From NCBI RefSeq assembly GCF_000739555.1, contig NZ_BBJN01000011.1:1-64000 (forward strand): a stretch of 64,000 nt of DNA, written 5' to 3'. This document shows, in pieces, positions 1-8,293 of the stretch. The notes beneath the pieces were generated by a model. It saw only the letters and a list, made by a program, of their open reading frames with translations. It was not told the origin of the DNA and ran no database searches. The DNA is from Halolamina rubra (GTDB lineage: Archaea > Halobacteriota > Halobacteria > Halobacteriales > Haloferacaceae). Numbering within the stretch: the first letter of the stretch is position 1; each line of letters starts with the position of its first letter. The position numbers and the translations under genes were made by a program.

Positions 1-1188
1 CACGTCGACCACGGGAAGACGACACTCGTGCAGGCGCTGAGTGGTTCGTGGACCGACAAGCACAGCGAGGAGATGAAACGCGGGATCTCCATCCGCCTGG
101 GGTACGCCGACGCGACGCTGCGTCGGTGTCCCGAGGAGGAGGAGCCCGAGTGCTACACGGTCGCGGAGCACTGCGACGAGCACGACGTGGACACAGAGAT
201 CGTCCGCGAGGTGTCGTTCGTCGACGCGCCGGGCCACGAGACGCTGATGGCGACGATGCTCGCCGGCGCGGCGATCATGGACGGCGCGGTGCTGGTGGTC
301 AGCGCCACCGAGGACGTGCCCCAGGCCCAGACCCAGGAGCACCTCATGGCGCTGGACATCATCGGCATCGAGAACGTCGTCATCGCCCAGAACAAGGTCG
401 ACCTCGTCGACCGCGAGCGCGCCCAGGAGAACTACCGCCAGATCCAGGAGTTCGTCGAGGGGACGGTCGCGGAGGACGCGCCGATCGTCCCGATCAGCGC
501 CCAGCAGGAGGTCAACATCGACCTGCTGATCGACGCGCTGGAGCGGGAGATCCCGACGCCGGATCGCGACCCCGACGCCGACTCCCGGATGTTCGTCGCG
601 CGGAGCTTCGACATCAACAAGCCGGGGACGACCGCCGACTCGCTGCTCGGCGGCGTCGTCGGCGGCTCGCTCGCGCAGGGAACCCTGAGCGAGGACGACG
701 AGATCGAACTCCGCCCCGGCCGCGAGGTCGAGGAGGGCGGCCAGAGCGAGTGGCAGCCCATGACGACCGACGTTCGGTCGATCCAGGCCGGCGGCAACCC
801 CGTCGAGGAGGCGAGCCCCGGCGGCCTGCTCGGCGTGGGGACGGGGCTCGACCCGTCCTACACGAAGGGCGACGCGCTGGCGGGACAGGTCGCCGGCGAG
901 CCCGGCACGCTGCCGCCGACGCTCGAGGGGTTCGAGATGGACGTGGAGCTGCTCGACCGCGTCGTCGGCGAGGACGAGGACGAAGTCGAGGAGATCTCGA
1001 CGGGCGAGCCGCTGATGCTCACCGTCGGCACCGCCACCACCGTCGGCGCCGTCACCAGCGCCCGCGGCGGCGAGTGTGAGGTATCGCTCAAGCGCCCCGT
1101 CTGTGCGGAGCCGGGGGCGAAGATCGCGATCAACCGCCGCGTGGGCGCGCGCTGGCGGCTCATCGGCATCGGCACGCTGAAGGAATGA
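1..1188 (+). CDS. eif2g: Translation initiation factor aIF2 subunit gamma (5' end outside window)
   Basis: GTPase subunit of archaeal initiation factor 2, which binds GTP and initiator Met-tRNA and brings it to the small ribosomal subunit. The frame is open from base 1 and the first visible residues are HVDHGKTT, the P-loop (G1), so only a short N-terminal piece is missing. G3 DAPGHE, G4 NKVD and G5 ISA follow in order, then the two beta-barrel domains to the C-terminal [11 protein letters not shown] Cys-rich insert ([18 protein letters not shown]) matches the position of the zinc knuckle of the family. The stop overlaps the next start (ATGA), and the aIF2 gamma-PIN-Rpo7-Spt4 order is typical of haloarchaea. 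Identification is secure. Confidence 0.96.
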   Translation, partial: HVDHGKTTLVQALSGSWTDKHSEEMKRGISIRLGYADATLRRCPEEEEPECYTVAEHCDEHDVDTEIVREVSFVDAPGHETLMATMLAGAAIMDGAVLVVSATEDVPQAQTQEHLMALDIIGIENVVIAQNKVDLVDRERAQENYRQIQEFVEGTVAEDAPIVPISAQQEVNIDLLIDALEREIPTPDRDPDADSRMFVARSFDINKPGTTADSLLGGVVGGSLAQGTLSEDDEIELRPGREVEEGGQSEWQPMTTDVRSIQAGGNPVEEASPGGLLGVGTGLDPSYTKGDALAGQVAGEPGTLPPTLEGFEMDVELLDRVVGEDEDEVEEISTGEPLMLTVGTATTVGAVTSARGGECEVSLKRPVCAEPGAKIAINRRVGARWRLIGIGTLKE

Positions 1189-1571
1189 GCGCGACGGCGG
1201 TGCTGGACACCAACGCCCTGATGATGCCGGTCGAACTCGACGTGCGCGTGTTCGACGAGCTCGACCGGCTGCTCGGGACGTACGACGCCGTCACCCCCCG
1301 AGCGGTCGTCGCGGAGCTGGAGAAGCTCCGGGACGGCAACGGGACGGAAGGCACCGCCGCCGCAGTCGGTCACGATCTGGTCGAGCGCTGTCGGATCGTG
1401 GAGACGGACGAACCGTACGCCGACGACGCCGTCGTCGCGGTCGCGGAAGCGACCGAGGGCGAGGTGTACGTGGTGACCAACGACCGCCCGCTGCGTGACC
1501 GCCTGCTCGACGCGGGCGTTGACGTAATCGGTTTAAGGGGGCGGAACACACTGGCGATAACTGAAACCTAG
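1185..1571 (+). CDS. PIN-domain nuclease (Fcf1/Utp24-like rRNA-processing type)
   Basis: A 128-residue single PIN domain. The acidic residues expected of the Mg-dependent RNase fold are visible: the N-terminal [16 protein letters not shown] in the middle and [10 protein letters not shown] near the end. Its place between aIF2 gamma and Rpo7 is conserved in archaea and points to a housekeeping role, probably rRNA maturation like eukaryotic Fcf1/Utp24, rather than a toxin; no antitoxin gene is next to it. It overlaps the aIF2 gamma stop by 4 bp and ends 1 bp before rpo7, so translation is probably coupled. The exact substrate is inference. Confidence 0.85.
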   Translation: MSATAVLDTNALMMPVELDVRVFDELDRLLGTYDAVTPRAVVAELEKLRDGNGTEGTAAAVGHDLVERCRIVETDEPYADDAVVAVAEATEGEVYVVTNDRPLRDRLLDAGVDVIGLRGRNTLAITET

Positions 1572-1572
1572 C

Positions 1573-2139
1573 ATGTACAAACGGGTACGACTCAAGGACA
1601 CGGTCGAGGTGCCGCCGCGGAACCTGGCCGACGTGACGGAGGAGCGGGTGCGAGCCCTGCTCCAGGATAAACTCGAGGGACGGATGGACGAGGACGTGGG
1701 CAGCGTCGTGAGCGTCGTCGAGGTCCACGACATCGGCGACGGCGCCGTGCTGCCGAACCGACCGGGCGTCTACTACGAGGCGGAGTTCGACGCCATCACC
1801 TACGACCCGGACATGCAGGAGGTCGTCGACGGCACGGTCGTCGAGGTCGTCGAGTTCGGCGCGTTCGTCGGGATCGGCCCGATCGACGGGCTGCTCCACG
1901 TCTCCCAGATCTCCAACGAATACCTCGCCTACGACGGCGAGAACCAGCAGCTGGCGTCCTCGGACTCCGACCGCACGCTCGGCGTCGACGACGCGGTGCG
2001 CGTCCGCATCGTCACCAAGAGCATCGACGAGCGCAACCCCCGGGACTCCAAGATCGGCCTGACGGCCAAGCAGCCCGGGCTCGGCAAGCACGAGTGGCTC
2101 GCCGAGGAGTACGACAAGCGCCAGGAGGAGGAAGCGTAG
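1573..2139 (+). CDS. rpo7: DNA-directed RNA polymerase subunit Rpo7 (RpoE')
   Basis: Subunit E' (Rpo7) of archaeal RNA polymerase, homologous to eukaryotic Rpb7; with Rpo4 it forms the stalk that binds nascent RNA and helps DNA melting. The 188-residue protein begins MYKRVRLKDTVEVPP, has the N-terminal tip domain (about 1-80) and a C-terminal S1 RNA-binding domain (from about 82, GTVVEVVEFGAFVGIGPIDG), then the usual KIGLTAKQPGLG segment. It lies directly before spt4 with no gap, the standard archaeal arrangement. Confidence 0.96.
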   Translation: MYKRVRLKDTVEVPPRNLADVTEERVRALLQDKLEGRMDEDVGSVVSVVEVHDIGDGAVLPNRPGVYYEAEFDAITYDPDMQEVVDGTVVEVVEFGAFVGIGPIDGLLHVSQISNEYLAYDGENQQLASSDSDRTLGVDDAVRVRIVTKSIDERNPRDSKIGLTAKQPGLGKHEWLAEEYDKRQEEEA

Positions 2140-2337
2140 ATGGCCGACCCGCGACTGGCGTGTCGGGAGTGCCACTACGTCAACGACCCCGACAGCCAGA
2201 GCTGCGACTACTGTGGCTCCTCCAGCCTCACCGAGGACTGGGCGGGCTACGTGATCATCAACCACCCCGAGGAGAGCGACGTGGCCGACGAGATGGAGGT
2301 CACCGAGCCGGGGAGCTACGCGCTGAAGGTCCGGTAA
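2140..2337 (+). CDS. spt4: Transcription elongation factor Spt4 (RpoE'')
   Basis: A 65-residue zinc protein formerly called RNA polymerase subunit E''. Two CxxC pairs (CREC and CDYC) form the zinc ribbon. With Spt5 it clamps RNA polymerase and supports processive elongation. The start codon follows the rpo7 stop with no intervening base, so the two are co-translated. Length and motif spacing fit the family closely. Confidence 0.95.
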   Translation: MADPRLACRECHYVNDPDSQSCDYCGSSSLTEDWAGYVIINHPEESDVADEMEVTEPGSYALKVR

Positions 2338-2338
2338 G

Positions 2339-2869
2339 GTGCTCACGCTGCCGCCCGAGCTCCGCGAGGCGTTCAAGGAGCCGTTTGGACCGCTCTACAC
2401 CGACATTGACGAGCTGCTCGCCGACGCCGGGGAGCCGATCATCGCCGTCGGCGACGTGGTCACCTACCACCTCCGGGAGGCGGGCCACGAGCCCCACGTG
2501 GCGGTCGTCGATGGCCTCACCGAGCGCGCCGCGATCTCCGAGGAGATCCGCGCGGGGCTCGAGGGCGCGGGCGAGCACCGCATCGACGTGGTTAACGACC
2601 CCGCGGAGCTCTCCCGCGACCTGCTTCTCTCGCTCCGGGAGGCCGTCGACGCCGAGGCGGACACCCTGCTGGTCGTCGAGGGCGAGGAGGATCTCGCGAC
2701 CCTGCCGGCGGTGCTGGCGGCGCCGCTGGGCGGGAGCGTCGTCTACGGCCAGCCCGGCGAGGGGATGGTGCTGATCGAGGTGACCGAGGCCGCGCGGGCG
2801 GAGATGCGGGATCTGCTGGTCCGGTTCGACGGCGACGCCGACGCGGCGCTCGCTGCGCTGGGCGTGTAG
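2339..2869 (+). CDS. GTP-dependent dephospho-CoA kinase (DUF359 family)
   Basis: A 176-residue member of the DUF359 family, shown in Thermococcus to be the archaeal GTP-dependent dephospho-CoA kinase, the last step of coenzyme A synthesis. Visible family features are the N-terminal LPPELREAFKEPFGPLY, the acidic VGDVVTYHL and AVVDGLTER segments, LVVEGEEDLATLPAVL and the C-terminal YGQPGEGMVLIEV. The start is a GTG one base after the spt4 stop, so it closes this transcription-factor operon. The activity is transferred from the family. Confidence 0.88.
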   Translation: MLTLPPELREAFKEPFGPLYTDIDELLADAGEPIIAVGDVVTYHLREAGHEPHVAVVDGLTERAAISEEIRAGLEGAGEHRIDVVNDPAELSRDLLLSLREAVDAEADTLLVVEGEEDLATLPAVLAAPLGGSVVYGQPGEGMVLIEVTEAARAEMRDLLVRFDGDADAALAALGV

Positions 2870-2953
2870 CGTCGGTCCGACAGGTCGGGACCGCCGACAG
2901 TAGCCCTTCGAAATCCTTTTGCCGTTTTCCGGCGCATCTTCGGGCAACTGACC

Positions 2954-3271
2954 ATGGAGATCGAAATCGTCGACGAGGAGGAGAACCCGATGTTGCACCG
3001 TACCGACGTCCGCTTCGAGCTCACCCACGACGAGGCCACGCCCTCGCGCCTGCAGGTCCGCGACAGCCTCGCGGCGAAGCTCGACAAGGACTCCGCGGAG
3101 GTCGTCGTGCGCAAGCTCGACACCAAGTTCGGCATGCGGAAGACGATCGGCGACGCGAAAGTGTACGAGTCGCCCGACGACGCCCGTGACGTGGAGCAGG
3201 ACCACATGCTCGAGCGGAACAAGATCGAGGCCGACGCGGAGGCCGAGGAAGCGGCAGCCGACGGCGAGTAA
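2954..3271 (+). CDS. rps24e: Ribosomal protein S24e
   Basis: Small-subunit ribosomal protein S24e, 105 residues. It shows the family core: MEIEIVDEEENPMLHRTDVRFELTH-like N-terminus, then VRDSLAAKLDK and RKLDTKFGMRKTIGDAKVYE, with an acidic haloarchaeal C-terminal tail rich in Glu and Ala. An 84-bp gap separates it from the upstream kinase, so it may have its own promoter. It is followed after only 6 bp by kae1-bud32; the S27ae gene often found between them in archaea is absent here. Confidence 0.95.
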   Translation: MEIEIVDEEENPMLHRTDVRFELTHDEATPSRLQVRDSLAAKLDKDSAEVVVRKLDTKFGMRKTIGDAKVYESPDDARDVEQDHMLERNKIEADAEAEEAAADGE

Positions 3272-3277
3272 CGCCGG

Positions 3278-4873
3278 ATGCGCGTTCTCGGTGTCGAGGG
3301 GACGGCGTGGTGTGCGAGCGCCGCCGTCCACGACACCGAGACCGACGAGACGTTCATCGAGTCCGACGCGTACGAACCCGACAGCGGCGGGATTCACCCG
3401 CGCGAGGCCGCCGAGCACATGGGTGACGCGATCCCGCGGGTGATCGAGACGGCGCTCGACTACGCCGACGGGGATATCGACGCCGTCGCGTTCTCGAAGG
3501 GCCCCGGACTGGGCCCGTGTCTGCGCGTCGCCGGCACCGCCGCGCGCGCGCTCGCCGGCACGCTCGACGTGCCGCTCGTGGGGGTGAACCACATGGTCGC
3601 CCACCTCGAGATCGGGCGCCACGAGTCCGGCTTCGACTCGCCGGTCTGTCTCAACGCCTCCGGCGCCAACGCCCACCTGCTGGGCTACCACGACGGCCGC
3701 TACCGCGTGCTGGGCGAGACGATGGACACCGGCGTCGGCAACGCGATCGACAAGTTCACGCGCCACCTCGGCTGGAGTCACCCCGGCGGCCCGAAGGTCG
3801 AGGAGGCCGCGAAAGACGGCGAGTACGTCGACCTCCCGTACGTCGTGAAGGGGATGGACTTCTCCTTCTCCGGGCTGACGAGCGCGGCGAAGGACGCCGT
3901 CGACGACGGCGAGCCCGTCGAGAACGTCTGTTTCTCGCTGCAGGAGCACGTCTTCGCGATGCTCACGGAGGTCAGCGAGCGCGCGCTCTCGCTGACGGGC
4001 AGCGACGAGCTCGTACTCGGCGGCGGCGTCGGGCAGAACGCCCGCCTGCGGGAGATGCTCGCGGAGATGTGCGAGCAGCGCGGCGCCGAGTTCTACGCGC
4101 CCGAGCCGCGGTTCCTGCGGGACAACGCCGGGATGATCGCCGTCCTCGGCGCGAAGATGGCCGCCGCGGGCGACACGATCGAGATCGCCGACAGCGCGAT
4201 CGACCCGAACTTCCGCCCCGACGACGTGCCCGTGACGTGGCGCGAGGACGAGTCAGTCGCGGTCGGCCGCGGCGCGAGTGGCAGTCGGGCGGGCGCGGGG
4301 CTCACCGACCCCCGGCGCGGCGCCGAGGCGATCGTCAACCAGCAGGACGGCGTCGTGGTGAAGCGCCGGATCCCCAAGAGCTACCGGCACCCAGAGCTCG
4401 ACCGGACGCTCCGCCGCGATCGGACCGTGCTGGAGGCGCGCCTGCTCAGCGAGGCCCGGAAGGCGGGCGTGCCGACGCCGCTGGTCCACGACGTCGACGT
4501 GCCCGAGGCGACGCTCCGGCTCCAGCACGTCGGCGACGGCGACCTCGCACGCGGGCTCACGACCGAGCGCGCGCGGACGCTCGGCGAACAGCTGGCCCGG
4601 CTCCACGGCGCCGGGATCGTCCACGGCGACCCGACGACGAAGAACGTCCGGGTCGGCGACCGACTGTTCCTGATCGACTTCGGGCTGGGCTACCACTCCG
4701 GCCACCCGGAGGACCACGCGATGGATCTACACGTGTTCGAGGGCTCCGTCGCGGGGACGGCGACGGACGCGGCGGCGATCAGCCGGGCGTTCGAGGAGGG
4801 GTACGCCGCCGTCGGCGAGGAGGCGGTGCTGGAGCGGCTGGCGGAGATTCGGGGACGCGGTCGGTATCAGTAG
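3278..4873 (+). CDS. kae1: Kae1-Bud32 fusion: tRNA t6A synthase and associated protein kinase
   Basis: A 531-residue fusion of two KEOPS subunits. Residues 1 to about 325 are Kae1 (TsaD family), which transfers the threonylcarbamoyl group to A37 of ANN-decoding tRNAs; the metal-site motifs HPREAAEHM and NHMVAHLEIG and the GPGLGPCLRV loop are present. From about 350 the Bud32 atypical kinase/ATPase follows, with VVKRRIPKSYRHP, HGDPTTKN (catalytic loop) and LIDFGLGY (DFG). The fusion is known from several euryarchaea including halophiles. It follows rps24e after 6 bp and so is probably co-transcribed. Cytoplasmic. Confidence 0.96.
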   Translation: MRVLGVEGTAWCASAAVHDTETDETFIESDAYEPDSGGIHPREAAEHMGDAIPRVIETALDYADGDIDAVAFSKGPGLGPCLRVAGTAARALAGTLDVPLVGVNHMVAHLEIGRHESGFDSPVCLNASGANAHLLGYHDGRYRVLGETMDTGVGNAIDKFTRHLGWSHPGGPKVEEAAKDGEYVDLPYVVKGMDFSFSGLTSAAKDAVDDGEPVENVCFSLQEHVFAMLTEVSERALSLTGSDELVLGGGVGQNARLREMLAEMCEQRGAEFYAPEPRFLRDNAGMIAVLGAKMAAAGDTIEIADSAIDPNFRPDDVPVTWREDESVAVGRGASGSRAGAGLTDPRRGAEAIVNQQDGVVVKRRIPKSYRHPELDRTLRRDRTVLEARLLSEARKAGVPTPLVHDVDVPEATLRLQHVGDGDLARGLTTERARTLGEQLARLHGAGIVHGDPTTKNVRVGDRLFLIDFGLGYHSGHPEDHAMDLHVFEGSVAGTATDAAAISRAFEEGYAAVGEEAVLERLAEIRGRGRYQ

Positions 4874-4883
4874 CGTACCAAAA

Positions 4884-4893
4884 CGATTTATCG
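4884..4893 (+). promoter_or_regulatory. TATA box for the DUF5808-like gene
   Basis: The sequence CGATTTATCG has its TTTAT core about 26 bp before the ATG at 4915. This is the spacing of a haloarchaeal TATA box to the transcription start, so the mRNA is predicted to be leaderless. Confidence 0.55.
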
Positions 4894-4914
4894 CCGCCGA
4901 CCAACTGTTCACCC

Positions 4915-5205
4915 ATGGTAGACAACGAGAGCGGCAAGCCCCAGTCCGGCGAGCTGTTCGGCGTCCCGTACAACTTCGAGCAACCGAGCATCAGCCGGAT
5001 GCTCTCGTCGTACTGGCAGCCCGGCGAGGGGATGCTGGTCGAGAAGCCGTTCGGCGTGGGGTACACGCTCAACCTCGCGAACTGGCGCTCGTGGGTCGTG
5101 GGGCTCGTCGTCGTCGGCCTGCTCTGGCAGGAGAGTCAGAAGGACCGCGACGGCGAGGCGGGCGGCGACGAGGAGCCCGTCGAAGTCATCGTGGACGACG
5201 ACTGA
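4915..5205 (+). CDS. DUF5808-like small membrane-anchored protein
   Basis: A 96-residue protein of unknown function. The middle segment (YNFEQPSISRMLSSYWQPGE, then EKPFGVGYTLNLANWRSW) resembles the DUF5808 family. It is followed by one hydrophobic segment (WVVGLVVVGLLW, about residues 68-78) and a strongly acidic tail, so it is probably anchored in the membrane by its C-terminal half. The ATG was chosen because a TATA box lies about 26 bp upstream. It stands alone between kae1-bud32 and rdgB, with a perfect hairpin overlapping its stop. Assignment to DUF5808 rests on pattern memory only. Confidence 0.75.
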   Translation: MVDNESGKPQSGELFGVPYNFEQPSISRMLSSYWQPGEGMLVEKPFGVGYTLNLANWRSWVVGLVVVGLLWQESQKDRDGEAGGDEEPVEVIVDDD

Positions 5206-5231
5206 GCCGCGGCGACGGTCAGCCGCGGCTC
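5204..5231 (+). terminator. Perfect 9-bp hairpin at the stop of the DUF5808-like gene
   Basis: GAGCCGCGG (5204-5212) and CCGCGGCTC (5223-5231) are exact reverse complements around a 10-base loop. It starts inside the TGA stop codon. A pyrimidine run (CTTCTTTCCC) follows some 35 bp later. A 3'-end processing or termination signal is the simplest reading. Confidence 0.5.
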
Positions 5232-5294
5232 TGTGACGACTGACGCACACGCGAACCGCACCCTTCTTTCCCGAACCACTCCCAGCCCCGGTAG

Positions 5295-5924
5295 ATGCTG
5301 CGCTACGTCACCACCAACCCCGGGAAGGTCCGCGAGGCCGAGGAGTACCTCGGCGGCGGCGTCTCCCAACTCGACTACGACTACACCGAGATCCAGAGCG
5401 ACGACCTCGGCACCATCGCCGCCCGCGGCGCGCGCGAGGCGTACCGCCACGCCGGCGAGCCGACGCTCGTCGACGACGCCGGGCTGTTCGTCCGCGCGCT
5501 CGACGGGTTCCCCGGCCCGTACTCCTCCTACGCCGAGGAGACCATCGGCGTCGAGCGCACGTGGGAGCTCGCCCGCGCGGAGGACGACCGAGCGGCGTCG
5601 TTCCGCTGCGTGCTGGCGTACTGCGACGGCGAGGGGTTCGACGCCTCGCCCGACCCCGTCGACGTCGACGACCGCGTCGCCGCCGCCGCTGCGGGCGCGG
5701 ACCCCGACAGCGACGACGAGCGCGAGGCGCTGCCCGTGAAGCTGTTCGAGGGGCGCGTCCGCGGCCGGCTGGTCGAACCCCGCGGCGAGGGCGGGTTCGG
5801 CTTCGACCCCATCTTCGAGCACGAGGGGACGACGTTCGCCGAGATGGACGAGGCCGAGAAGAACGCCATCTCCCACCGCGGGCGGGCGCTGGCGAAGTTC
5901 GCGGAGTGGCACGCCGACCGGTAA
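5295..5924 (+). CDS. rdgB: XTP/dITP diphosphatase (RdgB/HAM1 family)
   Basis: House-cleaning nucleotide pyrophosphatase that hydrolyses ITP, dITP and XTP to monophosphates so that deaminated purines stay out of DNA and RNA. Family motifs are the N-terminal VTTNPGKVREAEEYL, the substrate-binding DDAGLFVRALDGFPGPYSSY and the C-terminal GGFGFDPIFEHEGTTFAEM and AISHRGRAL. At 209 residues it has normal length, with a haloarchaeal acidic insert around residues 115-145. Its stop TAA shares one base with the ATG of the following acetyltransferase, so the pair is co-translated. Confidence 0.95.
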   Translation: MLRYVTTNPGKVREAEEYLGGGVSQLDYDYTEIQSDDLGTIAARGAREAYRHAGEPTLVDDAGLFVRALDGFPGPYSSYAEETIGVERTWELARAEDDRAASFRCVLAYCDGEGFDASPDPVDVDDRVAAAAAGADPDSDDEREALPVKLFEGRVRGRLVEPRGEGGFGFDPIFEHEGTTFAEMDEAEKNAISHRGRALAKFAEWHADR

Positions 5925-6394
5925 TGGAGATCCGTCCGCTCCGGGAGGCGGAGGCCGCCGCGTTCGTCGAGGCGCTGTGGCTCCCCTACGCCGAGTCGCT
6001 CGCGGATCACGACCCCTACGGCGGGCTCGTCGACGAGCCCGTGGCGGACGCGACCGAGCACCGACGCGAACGCGTCCGGGGCGACGACACGTTCGACCGG
6101 GTCGCGGTCGTCGACGACGAGCTCGTGGGCTACGTGGCAGGCGACCACCGCCCGGCGCCGCCGGTCGTCCGGCACGGCGACACCGCCCACGTCAACGAAC
6201 TCTTCGTTCGCCCGGCGTATCGCCGGCAGGGGATCGCCGACGCGCTGCTGGCCGACGCCGAGGCCTGGGCCGAGCAACGCGACTGCGTCTACGTCACGCT
6301 GCACGTCCACCGGGAGAACGAGTCGGCGCGCGCGCTGTACGAGCAACGGGGGTACGACGTGACGCGCCACGAACTGCGAAAACCACTCGACTGA
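5924..6394 (+). CDS. GNAT-family N-acetyltransferase
   Basis: A 156-residue acetyltransferase. The acetyl-CoA site is clear: VNELFVRPAYRRQGIADALL matches the V-x-x-x-x-RxxGxG/A motif A, and the C-terminal NESARALYEQRGY is the usual motif B. The substrate cannot be told. It overlaps the rdgB stop by one base (TAATG) and belongs to that operon. It converges with the PIN-like gene on the other strand, 4 bp away. Confidence 0.88.
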   Translation: MEIRPLREAEAAAFVEALWLPYAESLADHDPYGGLVDEPVADATEHRRERVRGDDTFDRVAVVDDELVGYVAGDHRPAPPVVRHGDTAHVNELFVRPAYRRQGIADALLADAEAWAEQRDCVYVTLHVHRENESARALYEQRGYDVTRHELRKPLD

Positions 6395-6398
6395 GCGG

Positions 6399-6869
6399 CT
6401 ACGCCCGCGGATCCCGGTCCGGTCCGGGGTACTCGCCGCCGACCACTTCCGGGTAGAGCTTCGCGGGGTCGAACAGGGTCGCGAACGCGTCGGGCGTCCG
6501 GACGGCGGTCTCGACGCGGTCGCGAACCATCGTGTTCCCTTTCGCGCCCGTGAGCCGCTCGTCGAAGGAGAGCACGTGCATCGCGCCGCCGTGGAACGCC
6601 GACGCCAGCGCGGGGTGGTCGCCCGCGGGCTGCTCGACGGGCTCGCGGAGCTCCTCGATCCGTTCGCGCCAGTCCGCCGCGAGATCCGGGTCCGCGAGGC
6701 GCTCGATCACCGCTTCGGCGTCGTCGAGCAGCGGATCGCTCGCGACGAGCGTGAGCCAGGAGTGGCTCCGGACCTGGTCCAGACACGCCCGGGCGGCGCC
6801 GTCGGTCAGGAGATCCGCCGCCAGCACGTCGCTGTCGGCGACGATCCGGGCCGGCGTGGGCTCACTCAT
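6399..6869 (-). CDS. PIN-like nuclease-fold protein, haloarchaeal family
   Basis: A 156-residue protein with the look of a diverged PIN domain: IVADSDVLAADLL at the N-terminus (first acidic residue), VASDPLLDDAEAVIERL, a central DHPALASAFHGGAMHVLSFDERL (second acidic cluster) and a C-terminal DAFATLFDPAKLYP. Its start overlaps the end of a 32-residue ORF by 8 bp, a toxin-antitoxin-like layout, but toxicity is not shown. A role as an RNase of unknown target is inference from fold motifs. Confidence 0.7.
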   Translation of the reverse strand: MSEPTPARIVADSDVLAADLLTDGAARACLDQVRSHSWLTLVASDPLLDDAEAVIERLADPDLAADWRERIEELREPVEQPAGDHPALASAFHGGAMHVLSFDERLTGAKGNTMVRDRVETAVRTPDAFATLFDPAKLYPEVVGGEYPGPDRDPRA

Positions 6870-6960
6870 CCCTGACCTCCGCGAGCGCCTCGCTCACGGC
6901 CGTCTCGTCGACCCCGTACTCGGCGGCGCGGGCGAACAGCGACTCCCAGCGTTCGGGCAT
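6862..6960 (-). CDS. 32-residue ORF overlapping the PIN-like gene
   Basis: A short ORF (starts MPERWESLFARAAEYGVDE, ends ALAEVRDE) whose TGA lies 8 bp inside the PIN-like gene (ATGAGTGA), a spacing typical of translational coupling. The peptide is predicted to be one or two amphipathic helices, much like a minimal partner or antitoxin. On the minus strand TTAAAG lies about 95 bp upstream of the ATG. It has no recognisable family. The coupling is seen; the partner role is inferred. Confidence 0.55.
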   Translation of the reverse strand: MPERWESLFARAAEYGVDETAVSEALAEVRDE

Positions 6961-7241
6961 CGGTCCCACGTCGGCCGCGCGCGGTATCGGTGTTGCGGGT
7001 CGACGCCACGGGCGGGTGGAGCCGGCGCCGTCAGTCGATCGTCTGACGCGGCTTTAAGTCGGTCCGACGGCTGGATCCCCGTGGGCGCACACCCGTCGTC
7101 CACTGTGCGGTGCGCCCGGCACGGCTCCGGACGGACGACGCCGGCCGTCGATCTCTCCCCACCTCCCCCGGTGACGGCCACGGGCGTCGTCGGTTTTCCC
7201 CGGCGTGAGCGTTATCAGCGCCGAACGCCTACTTTCTCTAG

Positions 7242-7853
7242 ATGATGGTCACTACCCACGCGCTGGCGGGGCTGCTGCTGGCGGTTCCGGTCGCGTTCGT
7301 CGCGCCGGAGCTCGCCGCCGTCGCCGCCGCCGCGGGGTTCGCGGGCGGGGTGTTCCCGGACCTGGATATGCCGGGCCAGCACCGCCGGACGCTGCACTTC
7401 CCGGTATACTTCTCGCTGGCGGCGACCGCGGCCGTCGCCGTCGCGGTGGCGCTCCCGAGCGCCTGGACCGTCGGCGCCGCGCTGTTCCTGGCGGCCGCGG
7501 CGCTGCACGCCGTCAGCGACGCCGCGGGCGGCGGGCTCGAGCTCCGCCCCTGGGAGGCGACCGGCGACCGCGCGGTGTACAGCCACTACCACGGGCGCTG
7601 GTGGCGGCCGCGCCGCTGGATCCGCTACGACGGGGCGCCGGAGGACGCCGTCGCCACGCTCGCGCTGGCGGTGCCCGGCGTCCTCGTCTACGACGGCCAC
7701 GTCGAGACGGCCGTCCTCGGCGCCGTCGCCGTCGGGGTCGGGTACGCGGCCGTCCGGCGACCGATGATCGACTGGGCCGAACGGGTGGTCGACCGCCTCC
7801 CGCCGGCGCTGCTCGACCGCGTGCCGGGGTCGCTGCTCACGGATCTCCGGTGA
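7242..7853 (+). CDS. YdjM-family membrane-bound metal-dependent hydrolase
   Basis: A 203-residue protein beginning with TTHALAGLLLAVPVAFV, the His-containing start typical of the YdjM/LexA-regulated membrane hydrolase family, followed by FPDLDMPGQHRR (metal-binding Asp/His cluster) and LHAVSDAAGGG. Four or five hydrophobic segments follow. The family is thought to act on membrane lipids or as a phospholipase-like hydrolase, but its substrate is unknown. Two adjacent ATGs are possible; a TTAT element about 30 bp upstream fits either. Confidence 0.82.
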   Translation: MMVTTHALAGLLLAVPVAFVAPELAAVAAAAGFAGGVFPDLDMPGQHRRTLHFPVYFSLAATAAVAVAVALPSAWTVGAALFLAAAALHAVSDAAGGGLELRPWEATGDRAVYSHYHGRWWRPRRWIRYDGAPEDAVATLALAVPGVLVYDGHVETAVLGAVAVGVGYAAVRRPMIDWAERVVDRLPPALLDRVPGSLLTDLR

Positions 7854-7923
7854 TGGGGGCTGATCCCCCGGCCGCCCTGATCCTCGCCGACGCGCTTTTC
7901 GCTCGCAGGCTCCTCCCTCGCGT

Positions 7924-8292
7924 ATGGACACCGTCGACCTCGACGACGCCTTCGACGCGTTCGAGGAGCGCTGGGCGCCGCGGCTGGTCGCCTCGCTCAA
8001 CGGGCAGGAACTGAAAGTCGCCAAACTCGAGGGGGAGTTCGTCTGGCACAGCCACCCCGAGGCCGACGAGCTGTTCTGGGTGATCGACGGCGAGCTGACG
8101 ATCGAGCTCCGCGGCGAGCCCGACCAGCGGCTCTCCGACGGCGAACTCGGCGTCGTCCCCGCGGGCGTCGAACACCGCCCGGTCGCCGACGGGCTGGCGG
8201 AGGTCGTGCTGTTCGAGCCGGCGGGCACCGAGAACACCGGTGACGCGGCGGATACCGGCCGCACGAGCGAGGTACAGCGACTGGACGAGTAG
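7924..8292 (+). CDS. Cupin-domain protein
   Basis: A 122-residue single-domain cupin. Motif 1 is GEFVWHSHPEADELFWVIDGEL, with two His and one Glu as metal ligands, and motif 2 is LGVVPAGVEHRPVADG, with the last His. This fits small metal-binding cupins related to mannose-6-phosphate isomerase; the substrate is unknown. A TTTT element lies at about -27, so the transcript is probably leaderless. It converges with the PAP2-like gene, the stops being one base apart. Confidence 0.88.
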   Translation: MDTVDLDDAFDAFEERWAPRLVASLNGQELKVAKLEGEFVWHSHPEADELFWVIDGELTIELRGEPDQRLSDGELGVVPAGVEHRPVADGLAEVVLFEPAGTENTGDAADTGRTSEVQRLDE

Positions 8293-8293
8293 C

